DNA from: Mucilaginibacter myungsuensis
GTDB lineage: Bacteria; Bacteroidota; Bacteroidia; Sphingobacteriales; Sphingobacteriaceae
Direction: 5' to 3'
Assembly: GCF_015222005.1 (NCBI RefSeq)
Contig: NZ_JADFFL010000002.1
Location: 248,001 to 312,000 of the forward strand
DNA: 64,000 nucleotides
The notes under the pieces: generated by a model
What the model was told of the DNA's origin: nothing
The model's input: only the letters and a program-made list of their open reading frames with translations
The model's database searches: none
Shown here: positions 42,939-52,970 of the stretch, piece after piece
Layout: each line of letters opens with the position of its first letter
How positions within the stretch are numbered: the stretch's first letter is position 1
Made by a program: the position numbers and the translations under genes

Positions 42939-44249
42939 TTAAAAATTCTCGTGGATATAGGTCATGACCCTTACCATCTCGTTCCGTATCTCAGCCGTTG
43001 GCCGGGTGTAATTATTATTCATAAAACTAAAGGCCAGGTGCTTGCCTTTGCGGGTGGTAATATATCCGCTTTGGTTATGGTTATTACTTAAGGACCCTGT
43101 TTTGGCCCAAACAAAGGGTACCCCGTTGTCCGTTTTGTAAGCCGACTTAATTGTCCCGGCCACCCCGCCTATCGGCATCATGCTATGCAGCAGATCATCG
43201 TCACCCACTTTATCGCGGATCTTGATCAACAGCTGAACAATACTCCTCGGCGTAAATAAGTTGTAACGTGATAGCCCTGAGCCATCCACCCACTCGGGTT
43301 TATCGGGCAGATCGGTCAAATAAGTGCGATTGATGTAGTTGATGGTCGAATCTTTATTCAGTATCCCGAACTTAACGGATGAGCAAACCAGCAATAATTG
43401 CTCGGCTATAAAATTATCGCTCGGTTGCAGCATACGGCGCAGGGTCGAGTCGCGGTTAGCGTTGTTTATGGTACCTGCATTGGCCGGCAGCTGGATGTGT
43501 ATTTCGCCTACGTTCTTTTTCAGGGTATCCTGCAACATATCGCGGGTAAGCGCCGGGGAGGTTTTCCAGGGTATCTCTTGCTTAAAGTTGGTTGTTATCG
43601 GCATGGCCGGATAGCGGAAAGTGTTATCGTCAAAATTACGTTGAACGCTAAATCTGGCCGGGTGGAAAGCGCTATCCTGTTTTAAATAAGCGCTCAAATA
43701 AGCCGGGCGGATCTTTAACGATCCACCATCAGCATAAACCATAGCCACGTTATCCATCACGGGCAGTTCGGTAATATCGGCCTGGTAGTAATCGTTATAA
43801 TCGCTCCATGGCCAGCCTGCTCCCCAAAAATGGTTCTGGTACCAGCCCGATGAAAAGTAGATATTTTTATTGCTGCTCTTTAAAAAGTTGAGGGCGTTGG
43901 TCCCTTTCAAACTGGTATGCAAGAAGGTCGGATCGCCCGTCGCCCAAAATATCAACGAATCGCCGCGGGTTTGATAACGGATACCGGGGATAGAATCTCC
44001 CAGCATCATCAGGCTCGCATAAAAGGTGAACAGTTTAGTGTTCGATGCAGGGTTGTAATATTTATCGTCGTTCAGCCCGTAAATGGTCTTTTGCTCATCC
44101 AGATCATACAGGGTAAAGCCTGTAAAATGATCGTTCACTACCTCCGACTTTTTAAACAGCTTTTTGATCTTCCGTTTTGATTGGGCTTCGGCCGGCGCGC
44201 TGATGGTGACCGCTACCGTTAAAGATAAAATGATAAGTGACAATCGCAT
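42939..44249 (-). CDS. D-alanyl-D-alanine carboxypeptidase/PBP4 family (S13)
   Basis: 436 residues from the ATG at 44249, chosen because it gives a clean signal peptide (MRLSLIILSLTVAVTISAPA); an in-frame extension to 44318 adds 23 unlikely residues. The penicillin-binding motifs are SNTK (69-72, SxxK), SDN in QPSDNFIAEQLL, and KTG in FVWAKTGSLSN. S13 enzymes trim or cut peptidoglycan cross-links in the periplasm. It is divergently placed from the aspartic protease gene, 63 nt away. Confidence 0.92.
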   Translation of the reverse strand: MRLSLIILSLTVAVTISAPAEAQSKRKIKKLFKKSEVVNDHFTGFTLYDLDEQKTIYGLNDDKYYNPASNTKLFTFYASLMMLGDSIPGIRYQTRGDSLIFWATGDPTFLHTSLKGTNALNFLKSSNKNIYFSSGWYQNHFWGAGWPWSDYNDYYQADITELPVMDNVAMVYADGGSLKIRPAYLSAYLKQDSAFHPARFSVQRNFDDNTFRYPAMPITTNFKQEIPWKTSPALTRDMLQDTLKKNVGEIHIQLPANAGTINNANRDSTLRRMLQPSDNFIAEQLLLVCSSVKFGILNKDSTINYINRTYLTDLPDKPEWVDGSGLSRYNLFTPRSIVQLLIKIRDKVGDDDLLHSMMPIGGVAGTIKSAYKTDNGVPFVWAKTGSLSNNHNQSGYITTRKGKHLAFSFMNNNYTRPTAEIRNEMVRVMTYIHENF

Positions 44250-44312
44250 ATCGGGTATGGCCTTGTAAACCTTTAATTTACTTAATTTTAATACACTAAT
44301 TATATTCCTGCT

Positions 44313-45551
44313 TTGCAAATTAATGGTTTTGGTTGGATAGTGCGGTATTTATGCGTGGCTTTGCTATTGGCATTCTCGCCTGCGTTTGCGCACGGCCAGT
44401 CTTTTGATCTGTTGGGGAAAAAGAAAAGGGTTTATATGCCTTTCACCACCATCCGCAATATGGTGATCGTAAAAATGTCCATTAATGATAAAGGGCCTTT
44501 TAATTTTGTGCTGGATACCGGCGTGGGCATTATGCTGATCACCGAGCCACGATTAGTAGACTCGCTTAATCTGGCCACCAAACATCTGTTAAAAATTTAC
44601 GGCTTGAACGGCGAAAGCTTCGATGCTTATATCACCCCTCCTTTAAAATTGGATATGCCCAACATCCAAAGTACCAGCGTCCAGGCGGCTATTTTAAAAG
44701 ATGATCAGTTTGGCCTGTCCAACTACGCGGGCATGCCTATACATGGCCTATTAGGGTACGATTTTTTTAATAACCTGGCCGTGCGATTCAATTTTTACGA
44801 TAGCACGCTGGTGATATCCAAACCTAAACATGTGCGGCTGTTAAGTAAGGGCATCAAAATACCACTAAGCATTGAGGATAAAAAACCCTACATCTACACC
44901 AATGTTAAAATGGCCGATGGCAGCGTGCAGACCAAAAAATTACTGGTAGATATTGGCGCCGGTCACCCCCTGTCGATAGAGAACTCTCTTGAAAGCGAAG
45001 GCATGCCGCAAAATTTTATTGCCGGTAACTTGGGCCTGGGTATCACCGGACCGATCACCGGATACATCAGTCGGATAAAAGAAATAGATCTGGGTAAATA
45101 CAAGATCAAAGATCCGATCACTTCTTTCCCCGATCAGGAATCGTTGAAAAAAGCTTTGCCGCTAACCCCGCGCGATGGCAACATGGGGATAGGCATACTG
45201 CGGCGCTTCACCATGATAATTGATTATACCAACGGCGCCATGTATCTAAAAAAAGGCATCGATATGGACGAACCGTTCGAGCACGACATGAGCGGCATCG
45301 AGTACTTTTTTATAGGTAATGATTATAGTAACCTTGTCGTCGGCCGAGTAGAACCGGGTTCGGCGGCGGATGCTGTGGGCATGAAACCTAAAGACGAGAT
45401 ATTGGCCATCAACTTTAAACCTGTGGATAAATTGACCATCGACCAGATCGATAACCTATTTAAATCAAAAGACGGGCGCAACCTGCTTTTAGAGGTTTAT
45501 CGCAATAAAGAATATATTAAAGTGTTGCTCACCCTGCGTAAACGGATCTGA
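44313..45551 (+). CDS. Secreted retropepsin-like aspartic protease with PDZ domain
   Basis: 412 residues from a TTG start; a GTG at 44340 (MRYLCVALLLAFSPAFAHGQ) is an equally good start and gives a tighter signal peptide. Two aspartic-protease half motifs are present: FVLDTGVGIML and LLVDIGAGHPLSI. A PDZ domain fills the last ~100 residues (VGRVEPGSAADAVGMKPKDE, ILAINFKPVDKLT). It is likely periplasmic. Members of this Bacteroidota group are poorly studied. Confidence 0.85.
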   Translation: MQINGFGWIVRYLCVALLLAFSPAFAHGQSFDLLGKKKRVYMPFTTIRNMVIVKMSINDKGPFNFVLDTGVGIMLITEPRLVDSLNLATKHLLKIYGLNGESFDAYITPPLKLDMPNIQSTSVQAAILKDDQFGLSNYAGMPIHGLLGYDFFNNLAVRFNFYDSTLVISKPKHVRLLSKGIKIPLSIEDKKPYIYTNVKMADGSVQTKKLLVDIGAGHPLSIENSLESEGMPQNFIAGNLGLGITGPITGYISRIKEIDLGKYKIKDPITSFPDQESLKKALPLTPRDGNMGIGILRRFTMIIDYTNGAMYLKKGIDMDEPFEHDMSGIEYFFIGNDYSNLVVGRVEPGSAADAVGMKPKDEILAINFKPVDKLTIDQIDNLFKSKDGRNLLLEVYRNKEYIKVLLTLRKRI

Positions 45552-45613
45552 TAGTGCATAGTTATACACTCCGCTTACCTAAGCAGGTGTGAGCCTGTAA
45601 AAATGTGGTCCCG

Positions 45614-45886
45614 TTATTTTAGCTGACTAATATTATCAAAGAAAGCCGTTTGCAGATCCAGCAGCGAATTCACTTTCACTTTCTCGCCGTAAGTATCAAA
45701 ACAAAGGAACTGGGCTTTTTCGGGGTGGCCTTTTTCTTGTTTCTCAAAAAAGTTAAAGGTCTCAAAAAAGTAGTGGTTTGTGGTGATCTTTTTCTTTTGA
45801 TCTACCTGTGATGCATTCAGCCTGAACCCTATCCCGTCTATCCAGCTATGGATCTTGGAGTGCAATGATGCGCGGATGTTTCTCAT
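45614..45886 (-). CDS. Small hypothetical protein (90 residues)
   Basis: Not recognised. No signal peptide or membrane helix. It has an aromatic, positively charged middle (TTNHYFFETFNFFEKQEKG) and ends in a helix (LLDLQTAFFDNISQLK). An ATG start and reasonable codon use support it, but no promoter box is clear and no neighbour helps. Confidence 0.5.
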   Translation of the reverse strand: MRNIRASLHSKIHSWIDGIGFRLNASQVDQKKKITTNHYFFETFNFFEKQEKGHPEKAQFLCFDTYGEKVKVNSLLDLQTAFFDNISQLK

Positions 45887-46416
45887 TGTAGTGGTGCTTT
45901 AGATGATCGATGTGTTTTAACTTTAACGCAATTATTTTCTTAATGTTCCATTTATTTTAAATTCACTTATTCACGATCGTAGATAAAGTTTGTTGATAAC
46001 CAGGGTGTTTAGTAGTGAGTATTTAGTATCAAGACTTTGGGTTAATATTTGAATTTCATCACATGCCAAGATCGCCGACGACACTCCTACTTGCTACTTA
46101 TTCGCTACTTAATACTTCCTTTCGTCTACTTTTTCTCGGCGGTCGTCGCATTTATAAAATTTGATCAGGATAAAGTTGATATTTGCAGCCCGAAAAACAT
46201 GGCTGTTCTACGGTCATTTTTGGAGATGGATCTTGTGGCTTTGTTATATATTATTTTTATTACAAATGCCTGTTTTAGGGGCATTTAGGGGCAGATCTGT
46301 AACAATGCTATGAATATTAAATATTTGATCCAAAGAAATTGAACTTTTGTGCCCCGTTAATGTATTAGAATAAAATTTGAGCTTTATCCTGTGCCGTAAC
46401 GGCCTAATTAACATAT
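45887..46416. other. AT-rich gap upstream of the large receptor gene
   Basis: About 530 nt without a supported gene; a 79-codon frame at 46049-46288 starts with TTG and has no family resemblance, so it is not called. TAAAATTTG near 46371 is close to a -7 box and may serve the receptor gene at 46417. Confidence 0.4.
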
Positions 46417-49320
46417 ATGAAACGAATACTTTTCACCCTTTCCTTTTGCCTGATGCTGTGTGGGTTTGCCCATGCGCAAGGTACTCACAACATTACAGGT
46501 AGCGTTATCGACTCTACCAAACAGACCGTGCCGGGCGCCAGCGTAAAGCTGAAGACCGATGCCGGCGATAGCACCGTGCGTGTTACCGGTATAGACGGTA
46601 AGTTCAGCTTTGCTAACATTAAAGCAAACAAGGTCGATATCACTATAACCTCTATCGGTTATCAGGGACAGATCAAGCATTTCACTTTCGCTAACGATAA
46701 TGCTCCCTTAGAGATAGGTGCAGTTACCCTTAAAAATCTGTCTACTTTGTTAGGTGGCGTTACCATTGTTGGTATCACCCCGGTTACGTTAAAGGAAGAT
46801 ACTACCCAATATAGTGCAGCTGCCTACAAGGTGCGTGACAACGCCCCTGTTGAGGACCTGATCAAAAAACTACCGGGTATCGACGTAGATAAGGACGGCG
46901 CGGTGACCGCTAAAGGTAAATCCGTTGCCCGTATCCGTGTTAACGGTAAGGACGTTTTTGGCGGCGACCTGCAAAGTATCACCAAAAATTTACCTGCCGA
47001 CGTGGTAGAGAACATCCAGTTGATCGATGATTACGGCGACCAGGCCAACCTCACCGGTATCAAATCCGGCGACCCGACCCAGATCATGAATATCACCATC
47101 CGTAAGGATAAAAACTACGGATACTCTGCTAACATTACTGCCGGTGGCGGTAGGGATGCTTTGCCAAGCCCTTTGGCTAACGATCAGCGTTATACAGGTC
47201 AGTTAAACTCGTTCAAATTTAAAGGCGACCAGCAGATCTACCTGTTAGGTAACTTTAACAACGTTAATGCCAACACCTTCAACTTTGGCGGCGGCGGTGG
47301 CGGCGGTAACTTTGGCGGTGGCGGCGGTGGTGGCCGTGGTAATGCGGCCCGTGGTGCTGGTGGTGGTGGCCAAAATGGTATCACTGATGTGCATACTGCA
47401 GGTGTGAACTTTCGTGATCAGTGGGGCGATAAGTTGTCGGTTTACGGTAGCTACAGCTTTCAGGACAACGTATCTAACACCAATAGTACAACTAAACAAC
47501 AAACTAACATTGGTAACAACTACTTGCTAAGCGATCAAAGCAGCCGCGAGATCAATAACACCCTAAGCCACCGCTTCACGTGGAACATGGAGTGGAAACC
47601 GGATACGCTTAACTACGTTAAATTCACTCCAACTTTCTCTTATAATAAAATACGTACTAATTACTCGGATATGACCGCTAACACCAGCAGTAATGATGGT
47701 GTAGAAAATAGATTGGCTTACAACTCAACTACCGGTAGTAATTCGGTAGCGCCTAACTATGGTACGCAGTTAATGTTCAATCACAGGTTCTCAAAACCTG
47801 GCCGTAACTTTAACGTGTTCACCAACGCATCTTCAAACCACACCGAGCAAGATCAAAACCCTATCTACAACTATACCTTGGGCAACATCCCTCCGGGTGT
47901 AGATCCTAACCAGTTCATTACGGTAGCCAGCAGGGTAAATAGCATCAATACCAGCGTATCGTACGCCGAGCCATTGTCTAAAGTTTCTTTCTTAGAATTT
48001 AGCTACAATTTTAACTACTCGCATACTACAAGCGAGCGTGTAACATCGTCGTACAACGGCGCGGCAGATCAGTATGTGTTCAACCCAGCCTTGTCTAACG
48101 ACTTTAGGTACACCTTTATGACCAACCGCTTATCGGTAAACTATCGTTTGATCGAAAAGAACTACAACCTGACCGTAGGTTTGGGTGGCCAGCCAAGTGT
48201 GTTGGATGGTGTATCGCCAATGCGTAATGTAAAAACAAGCATCAGCCGCTTCAACATCGTGCCAAGCTTACGTTACCAGTGGAATATCTCTAAAAGCCAA
48301 TCGCTTAACTTACAATACAACGGTAATGCTAACCAGCCTACCTTTAACCAGATACAACCGGTAACCGATCGTTCTAACGCTCTTTACCCGGTTGAAGGTA
48401 ACCCTAACCTGGCGCAGGAGTTCAATAACAATATCCAGTTAAGGTTCAACAAGTTTAGCTTTGATAGCGGCGATACTTTCTTCTTTAACTTCAACTACAA
48501 CCAAACTGATAACAAGATCGTAACCAACTCGGTAACCTTTGCCGACACCCCGGGTACTGTATTAACACGTTACCGCAACGCTGACGGTTATTATCAACTG
48601 GGTGGTTTTGGTAATTATTCTAAACCTTTTGATAATCGTAAATTCACGGTTCAGGTTGGTACAGGTCTTCAATATACCAATAACATCGGTTTCCAAACCT
48701 CTGTGAACGCAGCCCAGGTAGAAACAAGCTTACGTAACGTGGCTAAAACCTTGACCTTGTCGCCTAACGCTAACTTCAGGGTTGATATTACCGACGTTAT
48801 CGACACCAGGATATCAACCAGTTACTCTATTAATAAAACAGATAACAGCGTTCAGAACAGATTGACCGCGGCAAGCTCGAACGTACGTGAATGGAAAGTC
48901 GGCCTCAATGGTAAGAACTACCTGTGGAAAGACTGGACCGTTAGTTATGATCTTACCAAAACCAATAACTACGGTTACACCATCCCGGTAACTAACCCTA
49001 CTATTTTGAATACTTACATCGAGCGCAGGTTCCTGAAAAACAACATGGCAACCATCCGTTTATCAGGTAACGACTTGTTTAACCAAAATACAGGTTTCAA
49101 CTTGTCAACTTCGGCAACGTCATTTACCGAGACCAATACCAACCGTTTAGGCCGTCACTTCTTATTGACGTTGAATATCCGTTTGCAGAAATTTGCAGGC
49201 AGAGCGCCAACATCTGGCGACGAGCGCGGTGGTCCTGGTATGCCTGGCGGTCGCGGTGGTGACAGAGGTAACCGTGGTGGCATGGGAGGCCCTCCGGGCG
49301 GTGGCCCTGGTGGTTTCTAA
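46417..49320 (+). CDS. Outer-membrane beta-barrel receptor with CarboxypepD_reg and TonB-plug domains
   Basis: 967 residues; signal peptide to CGFAHAQ (~21). CarboxypepD_reg-like 26-115 (ITGSVIDSTKQTVPGASVKL), plug 125-230 (PVEDLIKKLPGIDVDKDGAV, RIRVNGKDVFGGDLQSITKN), then a long barrel of the OMP_b-brl_3 type. Two Gly-rich tracts stand out: about 288-321 in the first barrel part and the last ~40 residues (GGPGMPGGRGGDRGNRGGMG). Ligand unknown; no SusD partner follows. The plug resembles that of the VWA protein at 36131-38284. Confidence 0.87.
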   Translation: MKRILFTLSFCLMLCGFAHAQGTHNITGSVIDSTKQTVPGASVKLKTDAGDSTVRVTGIDGKFSFANIKANKVDITITSIGYQGQIKHFTFANDNAPLEIGAVTLKNLSTLLGGVTIVGITPVTLKEDTTQYSAAAYKVRDNAPVEDLIKKLPGIDVDKDGAVTAKGKSVARIRVNGKDVFGGDLQSITKNLPADVVENIQLIDDYGDQANLTGIKSGDPTQIMNITIRKDKNYGYSANITAGGGRDALPSPLANDQRYTGQLNSFKFKGDQQIYLLGNFNNVNANTFNFGGGGGGGNFGGGGGGGRGNAARGAGGGGQNGITDVHTAGVNFRDQWGDKLSVYGSYSFQDNVSNTNSTTKQQTNIGNNYLLSDQSSREINNTLSHRFTWNMEWKPDTLNYVKFTPTFSYNKIRTNYSDMTANTSSNDGVENRLAYNSTTGSNSVAPNYGTQLMFNHRFSKPGRNFNVFTNASSNHTEQDQNPIYNYTLGNIPPGVDPNQFITVASRVNSINTSVSYAEPLSKVSFLEFSYNFNYSHTTSERVTSSYNGAADQYVFNPALSNDFRYTFMTNRLSVNYRLIEKNYNLTVGLGGQPSVLDGVSPMRNVKTSISRFNIVPSLRYQWNISKSQSLNLQYNGNANQPTFNQIQPVTDRSNALYPVEGNPNLAQEFNNNIQLRFNKFSFDSGDTFFFNFNYNQTDNKIVTNSVTFADTPGTVLTRYRNADGYYQLGGFGNYSKPFDNRKFTVQVGTGLQYTNNIGFQTSVNAAQVETSLRNVAKTLTLSPNANFRVDITDVIDTRISTSYSINKTDNSVQNRLTAASSNVREWKVGLNGKNYLWKDWTVSYDLTKTNNYGYTIPVTNPTILNTYIERRFLKNNMATIRLSGNDLFNQNTGFNLSTSATSFTETNTNRLGRHFLLTLNIRLQKFAGRAPTSGDERGGPGMPGGRGGDRGNRGGMGGPPGGGPGGF

Positions 49321-49342
49321 AAACCGAACAGATACTTTGATG

Positions 49343-49377
49343 AAAAGAGCCGATCCATTTTGGATCGGCTCTTTTTT
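49343..49377 (+). terminator. Terminator of the receptor gene
   Basis: AAAAGAGCCGATCCA (49343-49357), 3-nt loop, TGGATCGGCTCTTTT and further T: a long perfect stem with U-run. Confidence 0.92.
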
Positions 49378-49836
49378 GCGCCTGATGCGACCTCATGGCA
49401 ATGATAAAACTTTTGCTTTCCCATAGACAAACCTGGGTCTACCCGGTAATCACTTACATTTTCTGCTACCTTTTACTGATGTAAATGATAACTTCCTAAG
49501 CCATTTTAGAGGAGGATCAACGCATAAGAAATAATGATGGGGTTATTTAGCGCATCGCAATCAGAACAGAAACATAGCCTCCCTTTAGGTATTTTTATTT
49601 GCGTTTTAATACACAAAAATATCTACTTATGACACTAAATTGCTATAGTCGAGTGATCGATGGCTTATTGAAAACTTTATCAATTCCATTGAGATAAGAT
49701 GCACCGGCTTTGGTAACTTGTTATCTATAAATGATCGATCAGCAAAGAAAATTAGCGACGGTCACGCCAATAAAAGCGTGTCAAGTTCAAATACCCATTT
49801 GCGTGATCTGAACATAAAACAAAATATGGGCAGTAA
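49378..49836. other. Gene-free stretch after the receptor gene
   Basis: About 460 nt, moderately AT-rich, with only short unsupported frames and no clear repeat, promoter or RNA structure. Confidence 0.4.
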
Positions 49837-50217
49837 TTAAGCTGCTTCTTTCTTCAAAACCCTGTTGATTACTTTCTCCAGGTCGTCAAGATCAAATGGT
49901 TTGGCCAGATAGGTTTCGGCGCCGGCATGGTTGGCTAAGGATTGGATATCGCTATTGGCCGAGAAGTATATTACGGGGATATTTTTAAGCTCAGGATCGC
50001 CTTTAAGCGTCTGTGTGGCGATAATACCACCAGCATCAGGTATCCAGTTATCCATCAGGATAACGGCCGGGATAATGCCCGATACGCGGTTAACGATGTC
50101 GTTACAGTCTGTATAAGTAAAAACTGTCCAGCCCTGCTGTTCTAAAATGTACGAACAAATAGAAAGGATGTCCTCGTCATCATCAAATATGATGACCTTT
50201 TTTTCGGCAGCGCTCAT
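49837..50217 (-). CDS. Single-domain response regulator
   Basis: 126 residues, only a receiver domain: acidic pocket IIFDDDED (9-16), phospho-acceptor D56 in AVILMDNWIPDAG, PVIYFSANSD (Ser for Thr switch) and K in YLAKPF. With no output domain, it works by protein binding or as a phospho-relay shuttle. No kinase is adjacent. Confidence 0.92.
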   Translation of the reverse strand: MSAAEKKVIIFDDDEDILSICSYILEQQGWTVFTYTDCNDIVNRVSGIIPAVILMDNWIPDAGGIIATQTLKGDPELKNIPVIYFSANSDIQSLANHAGAETYLAKPFDLDDLEKVINRVLKKEAA

Positions 50218-50416
50218 TTATCGTGTTAGTATCGGTTTTCCAAATTTATAGGTATAACACAAACAACCAAAATAAATGTTTTAACGTGTAGTAAATAATT
50301 GTAAATTTTTTGATTGGCGCCGGTTTCAGTACAATATTTCGGGTCAATTAGGCGGTAAAATAGCATCGCTTTACACAGCCGTTATATAGTCAAGATCAAA
50401 CCTGATCTATTATGTG

Positions 50417-50424
50417 TATTTTTG
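50417..50424 (+). promoter_or_regulatory. -7 box of the NAD(P)-binding gene
   Basis: TATTTTTG matches TAnnTTTG and ends 11 nt before the ATG at 50436, leaving almost no leader. An earlier ATG at 50412 lies before the box and is unlikely to be used. Confidence 0.5.
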
Positions 50425-50435
50425 CGGCAAAAATC

Positions 50436-51086
50436 ATGGCAGGTAAAAAAGCGATCATAGCAGGGGCCAGTGGACTGATAGGCAGCAATTTATTGCAGAT
50501 CCTGTTAGACGAGCCTTTTTACGACGAAGTTTTGATTATCGTGCGTAAGCATTTGAACGTCGATCATCCAAAACTGAGGCAGCTGATCGTCAATTTTGAT
50601 GAGTTGTATAAGCACGCCGCTGAGTTTACCGGGCATGCCATATTCTTATGCTTAGGCACAACTGCCGCTCAAACGCCCGATAAGGCCCTCTACCGTAAGA
50701 TAGACCACGACTATACTATCCAGCTGGCACAATTAGCGCATCAAAACAACGTTAAGCAATGCCACCTGATATCGGCAGTGGGCGCGGACGCAACTTCATC
50801 TAATTTCTATTTGAAATTAAAAGGCGATACTGAAGAGGATATTAAAAAAGTCGGCATCTCCTCGCTGCATATCTACCGGCCAAGCATGTTACGCGGCCGT
50901 AAAGAGAACCAGCGTTTTGGCGAAGGTGTGATCAATGGCATCATGACCGTTGCCGACCACCTGCTGATCGGCAGCTTTTCTAAATACCGAAGCATCTCAG
51001 CGGCACAAGTTGCCAGGCGCATGTTTATTCAATCAACTGATAATCAGTTAGGTACATTTTTGTACCATTATAAAGAACTAATATAA
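50436..51086 (+). CDS. NAD(P)H-binding Rossmann-fold protein (HTATIP2/CC3-like)
   Basis: 216 residues from the ATG at 50436. The nucleotide-binding motif is IIAGASGLIGSNLL near the start; AIFLCLGTTAAQTPDKALY and VKQCHLISAVGADATSSNFY match atypical short-chain dehydrogenases of the HTATIP2/YwnB type, with LKLKGDTEEDIKKVGIS where the active-site Lys is found. Function unknown. It ends 5 nt before the ABC-F gene. Confidence 0.87.
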   Translation: MAGKKAIIAGASGLIGSNLLQILLDEPFYDEVLIIVRKHLNVDHPKLRQLIVNFDELYKHAAEFTGHAIFLCLGTTAAQTPDKALYRKIDHDYTIQLAQLAHQNNVKQCHLISAVGADATSSNFYLKLKGDTEEDIKKVGISSLHIYRPSMLRGRKENQRFGEGVINGIMTVADHLLIGSFSKYRSISAAQVARRMFIQSTDNQLGTFLYHYKELI

Positions 51087-51091
51087 TATAA

Positions 51092-52969
51092 GTGAGTACA
51101 TTCATCTCAGCAGAAAATTTAGGCCACTCTTTTCATGATCGCTGGCTATTCCGCAACCTTACCATTGGTATCAACCGTGGTAGAAGGGTGGCGTTGGTCG
51201 GTATTAACGGGGCGGGTAAATCCACGCTGCTTAAGATCCTTTCAGGCAAACTGAACCCTACCGAGGGTAGGGCCGTACAGGCCCGCGACCTTAATATGGG
51301 TTACCTGGATCAGGACCCGCAATTTGATAAGGCGCATACCATTAGCGATTACATCTTCCATGCCGATAACCGCAGCCAACAACTGATACGCGAGTACGAG
51401 GAGTTGATGGAGAACGACCCGGAGAACATGGATAAGCTGGAAAAACTGACCAGCGAGATTAGCGACCTTAATGCCTGGGAGTACGAATACCAGATCAAGA
51501 CCATTTTGGGCAGATTAGATATCCATCATCTAAATCAGCAGATAAGCACATTGTCCGGTGGTCAGAAAAAACGTTTAGCATTAGCACGCTTACTTATTGA
51601 GGACCCAGAGATCTATGTCATAGATGAGCCTACTAACCACCTGGATATTGATACCATTGAGTGGTTAGAGAAGTTATTGACCGAAGGCAACAAAACTATC
51701 CTGATGGTAACACACGACCGTTACTTTTTGGATAACGTTTGTAACGAGATACTGGAGTTGGACAATGGGAAGATCATCCCCTACTTTGGTAACTACGCCT
51801 ACTATTTGGAAAAGAAGGCAGAGCGCGAAGCATCCGACGCAGCATCGTTTGCCAAGAACAGCAACCTCCTTAAAAAGGAGTTGGAGTGGATGCGCCGTCA
51901 ACCTCAGGCCCGTGGTACCAAATCTAAAGCAAGGATAGATGCCTATTACGAGCTGGAAGAAAAGACCAAGAACCGTGGCCCTAAAGATAAGGTTGAATTA
52001 AGCGTAAAGACCGCGCGCCAGGGTAATAAGATCATGGAGTTGCATCATTTAGATAAAAGCTTCCGCGATCAAAATATCCTTGAAGATTTTAACTACGTAT
52101 TTAAAAAAGGAGACCGTATAGGTTTAGCCGGCAAAAATGGTAGCGGTAAATCTACATTGCTAAATATCATTACAGGTTCTTTACAACCCGATAAAGGGCA
52201 TATAGAAACGGGAGAAACAACCGTAATGGGTTACTTCCATCAGGCAGGTATCGTGTTTAAAGAAGATGACCGGGTAATAGATGTGGTGACTGATGTTGCA
52301 GAATATATTACCATGGCCGATGGGAAGACCATCACCGCCTCTGCCCTATTGACCTTGTTCTTATTCCCGCCTAAAAAACAATACGGTTTTATATCTAATC
52401 TTAGCGGTGGCGAGAAAAAGCGTTTGCAATTAATGGCGCTGTTAATGAAGAATCCCAACTTCTTGATACTGGATGAGCCTACCAATGACCTGGACATTGA
52501 TACACTAAATGTATTAGAAGAGTTTTTGATGAGTTATACTGGTGTGTTAATGCTGGTATCGCACGATAGGTATTTGTTAGATAAACTAACCGATCAGCTT
52601 TTCATCATGGAGGGCGAAGGTCAAGTAAGGTTTTTTAATGGTAACTATTCATCTTATCGTTTAGAGTTAGAAGAACAGAAGCAAGCTGCAAAGAAACAAG
52701 CGTCAGCCCCTAAACCGGTAGAGGTTGCCCCTCCTGCACCTAAAAAGAATAAACTTTCTTTTAAAGAGCAAAAGGAGATGGAGACTTTAGAAGCTGAGGT
52801 TTCCAAATTGGAAATTCAGATAAAAGGATTGTCTGATAAACTAAATGCAGGTACTCTCAGCAGTCACGAAGAATTGACCGCTTTAGCCAAAGAGATACAG
52901 GTGTTGAGCAGCCAAATGGATGACAAGAGTGTCCGTTGGATGGAGTTAGTTGAATTGAACGAAGCGTAA
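51092..52969 (+). CDS. ABC-F family ATPase (Uup-like)
   Basis: 625 residues from a GTG start. Two ABC domains: GINGAGKSTLLKIL and LSGGQKKRLALARLL in the first, GKNGSGKSTLLNII and LSGGEKKRLQLMALL in the second; the interdomain linker and a C-terminal coiled coil (about 555-625, KEQKEMETLEAEVSKLEIQI) are typical of Uup. ABC-F proteins act on the ribosome E site; Uup-type members also affect DNA transposon excision. Probably cotranscribed with the gene 5 nt upstream and the one 1 nt downstream. Confidence 0.94.
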   Translation: MSTFISAENLGHSFHDRWLFRNLTIGINRGRRVALVGINGAGKSTLLKILSGKLNPTEGRAVQARDLNMGYLDQDPQFDKAHTISDYIFHADNRSQQLIREYEELMENDPENMDKLEKLTSEISDLNAWEYEYQIKTILGRLDIHHLNQQISTLSGGQKKRLALARLLIEDPEIYVIDEPTNHLDIDTIEWLEKLLTEGNKTILMVTHDRYFLDNVCNEILELDNGKIIPYFGNYAYYLEKKAEREASDAASFAKNSNLLKKELEWMRRQPQARGTKSKARIDAYYELEEKTKNRGPKDKVELSVKTARQGNKIMELHHLDKSFRDQNILEDFNYVFKKGDRIGLAGKNGSGKSTLLNIITGSLQPDKGHIETGETTVMGYFHQAGIVFKEDDRVIDVVTDVAEYITMADGKTITASALLTLFLFPPKKQYGFISNLSGGEKKRLQLMALLMKNPNFLILDEPTNDLDIDTLNVLEEFLMSYTGVLMLVSHDRYLLDKLTDQLFIMEGEGQVRFFNGNYSSYRLELEEQKQAAKKQASAPKPVEVAPPAPKKNKLSFKEQKEMETLEAEVSKLEIQIKGLSDKLNAGTLSSHEELTALAKEIQVLSSQMDDKSVRWMELVELNEA

Positions 52970-52970
52970 T

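Noticed and set aside
46049..46288. 79-codon frame before the receptor gene
   Set aside because: TTG start, no promoter, no recognisable sequence; composition fits AT-rich intergenic DNA.
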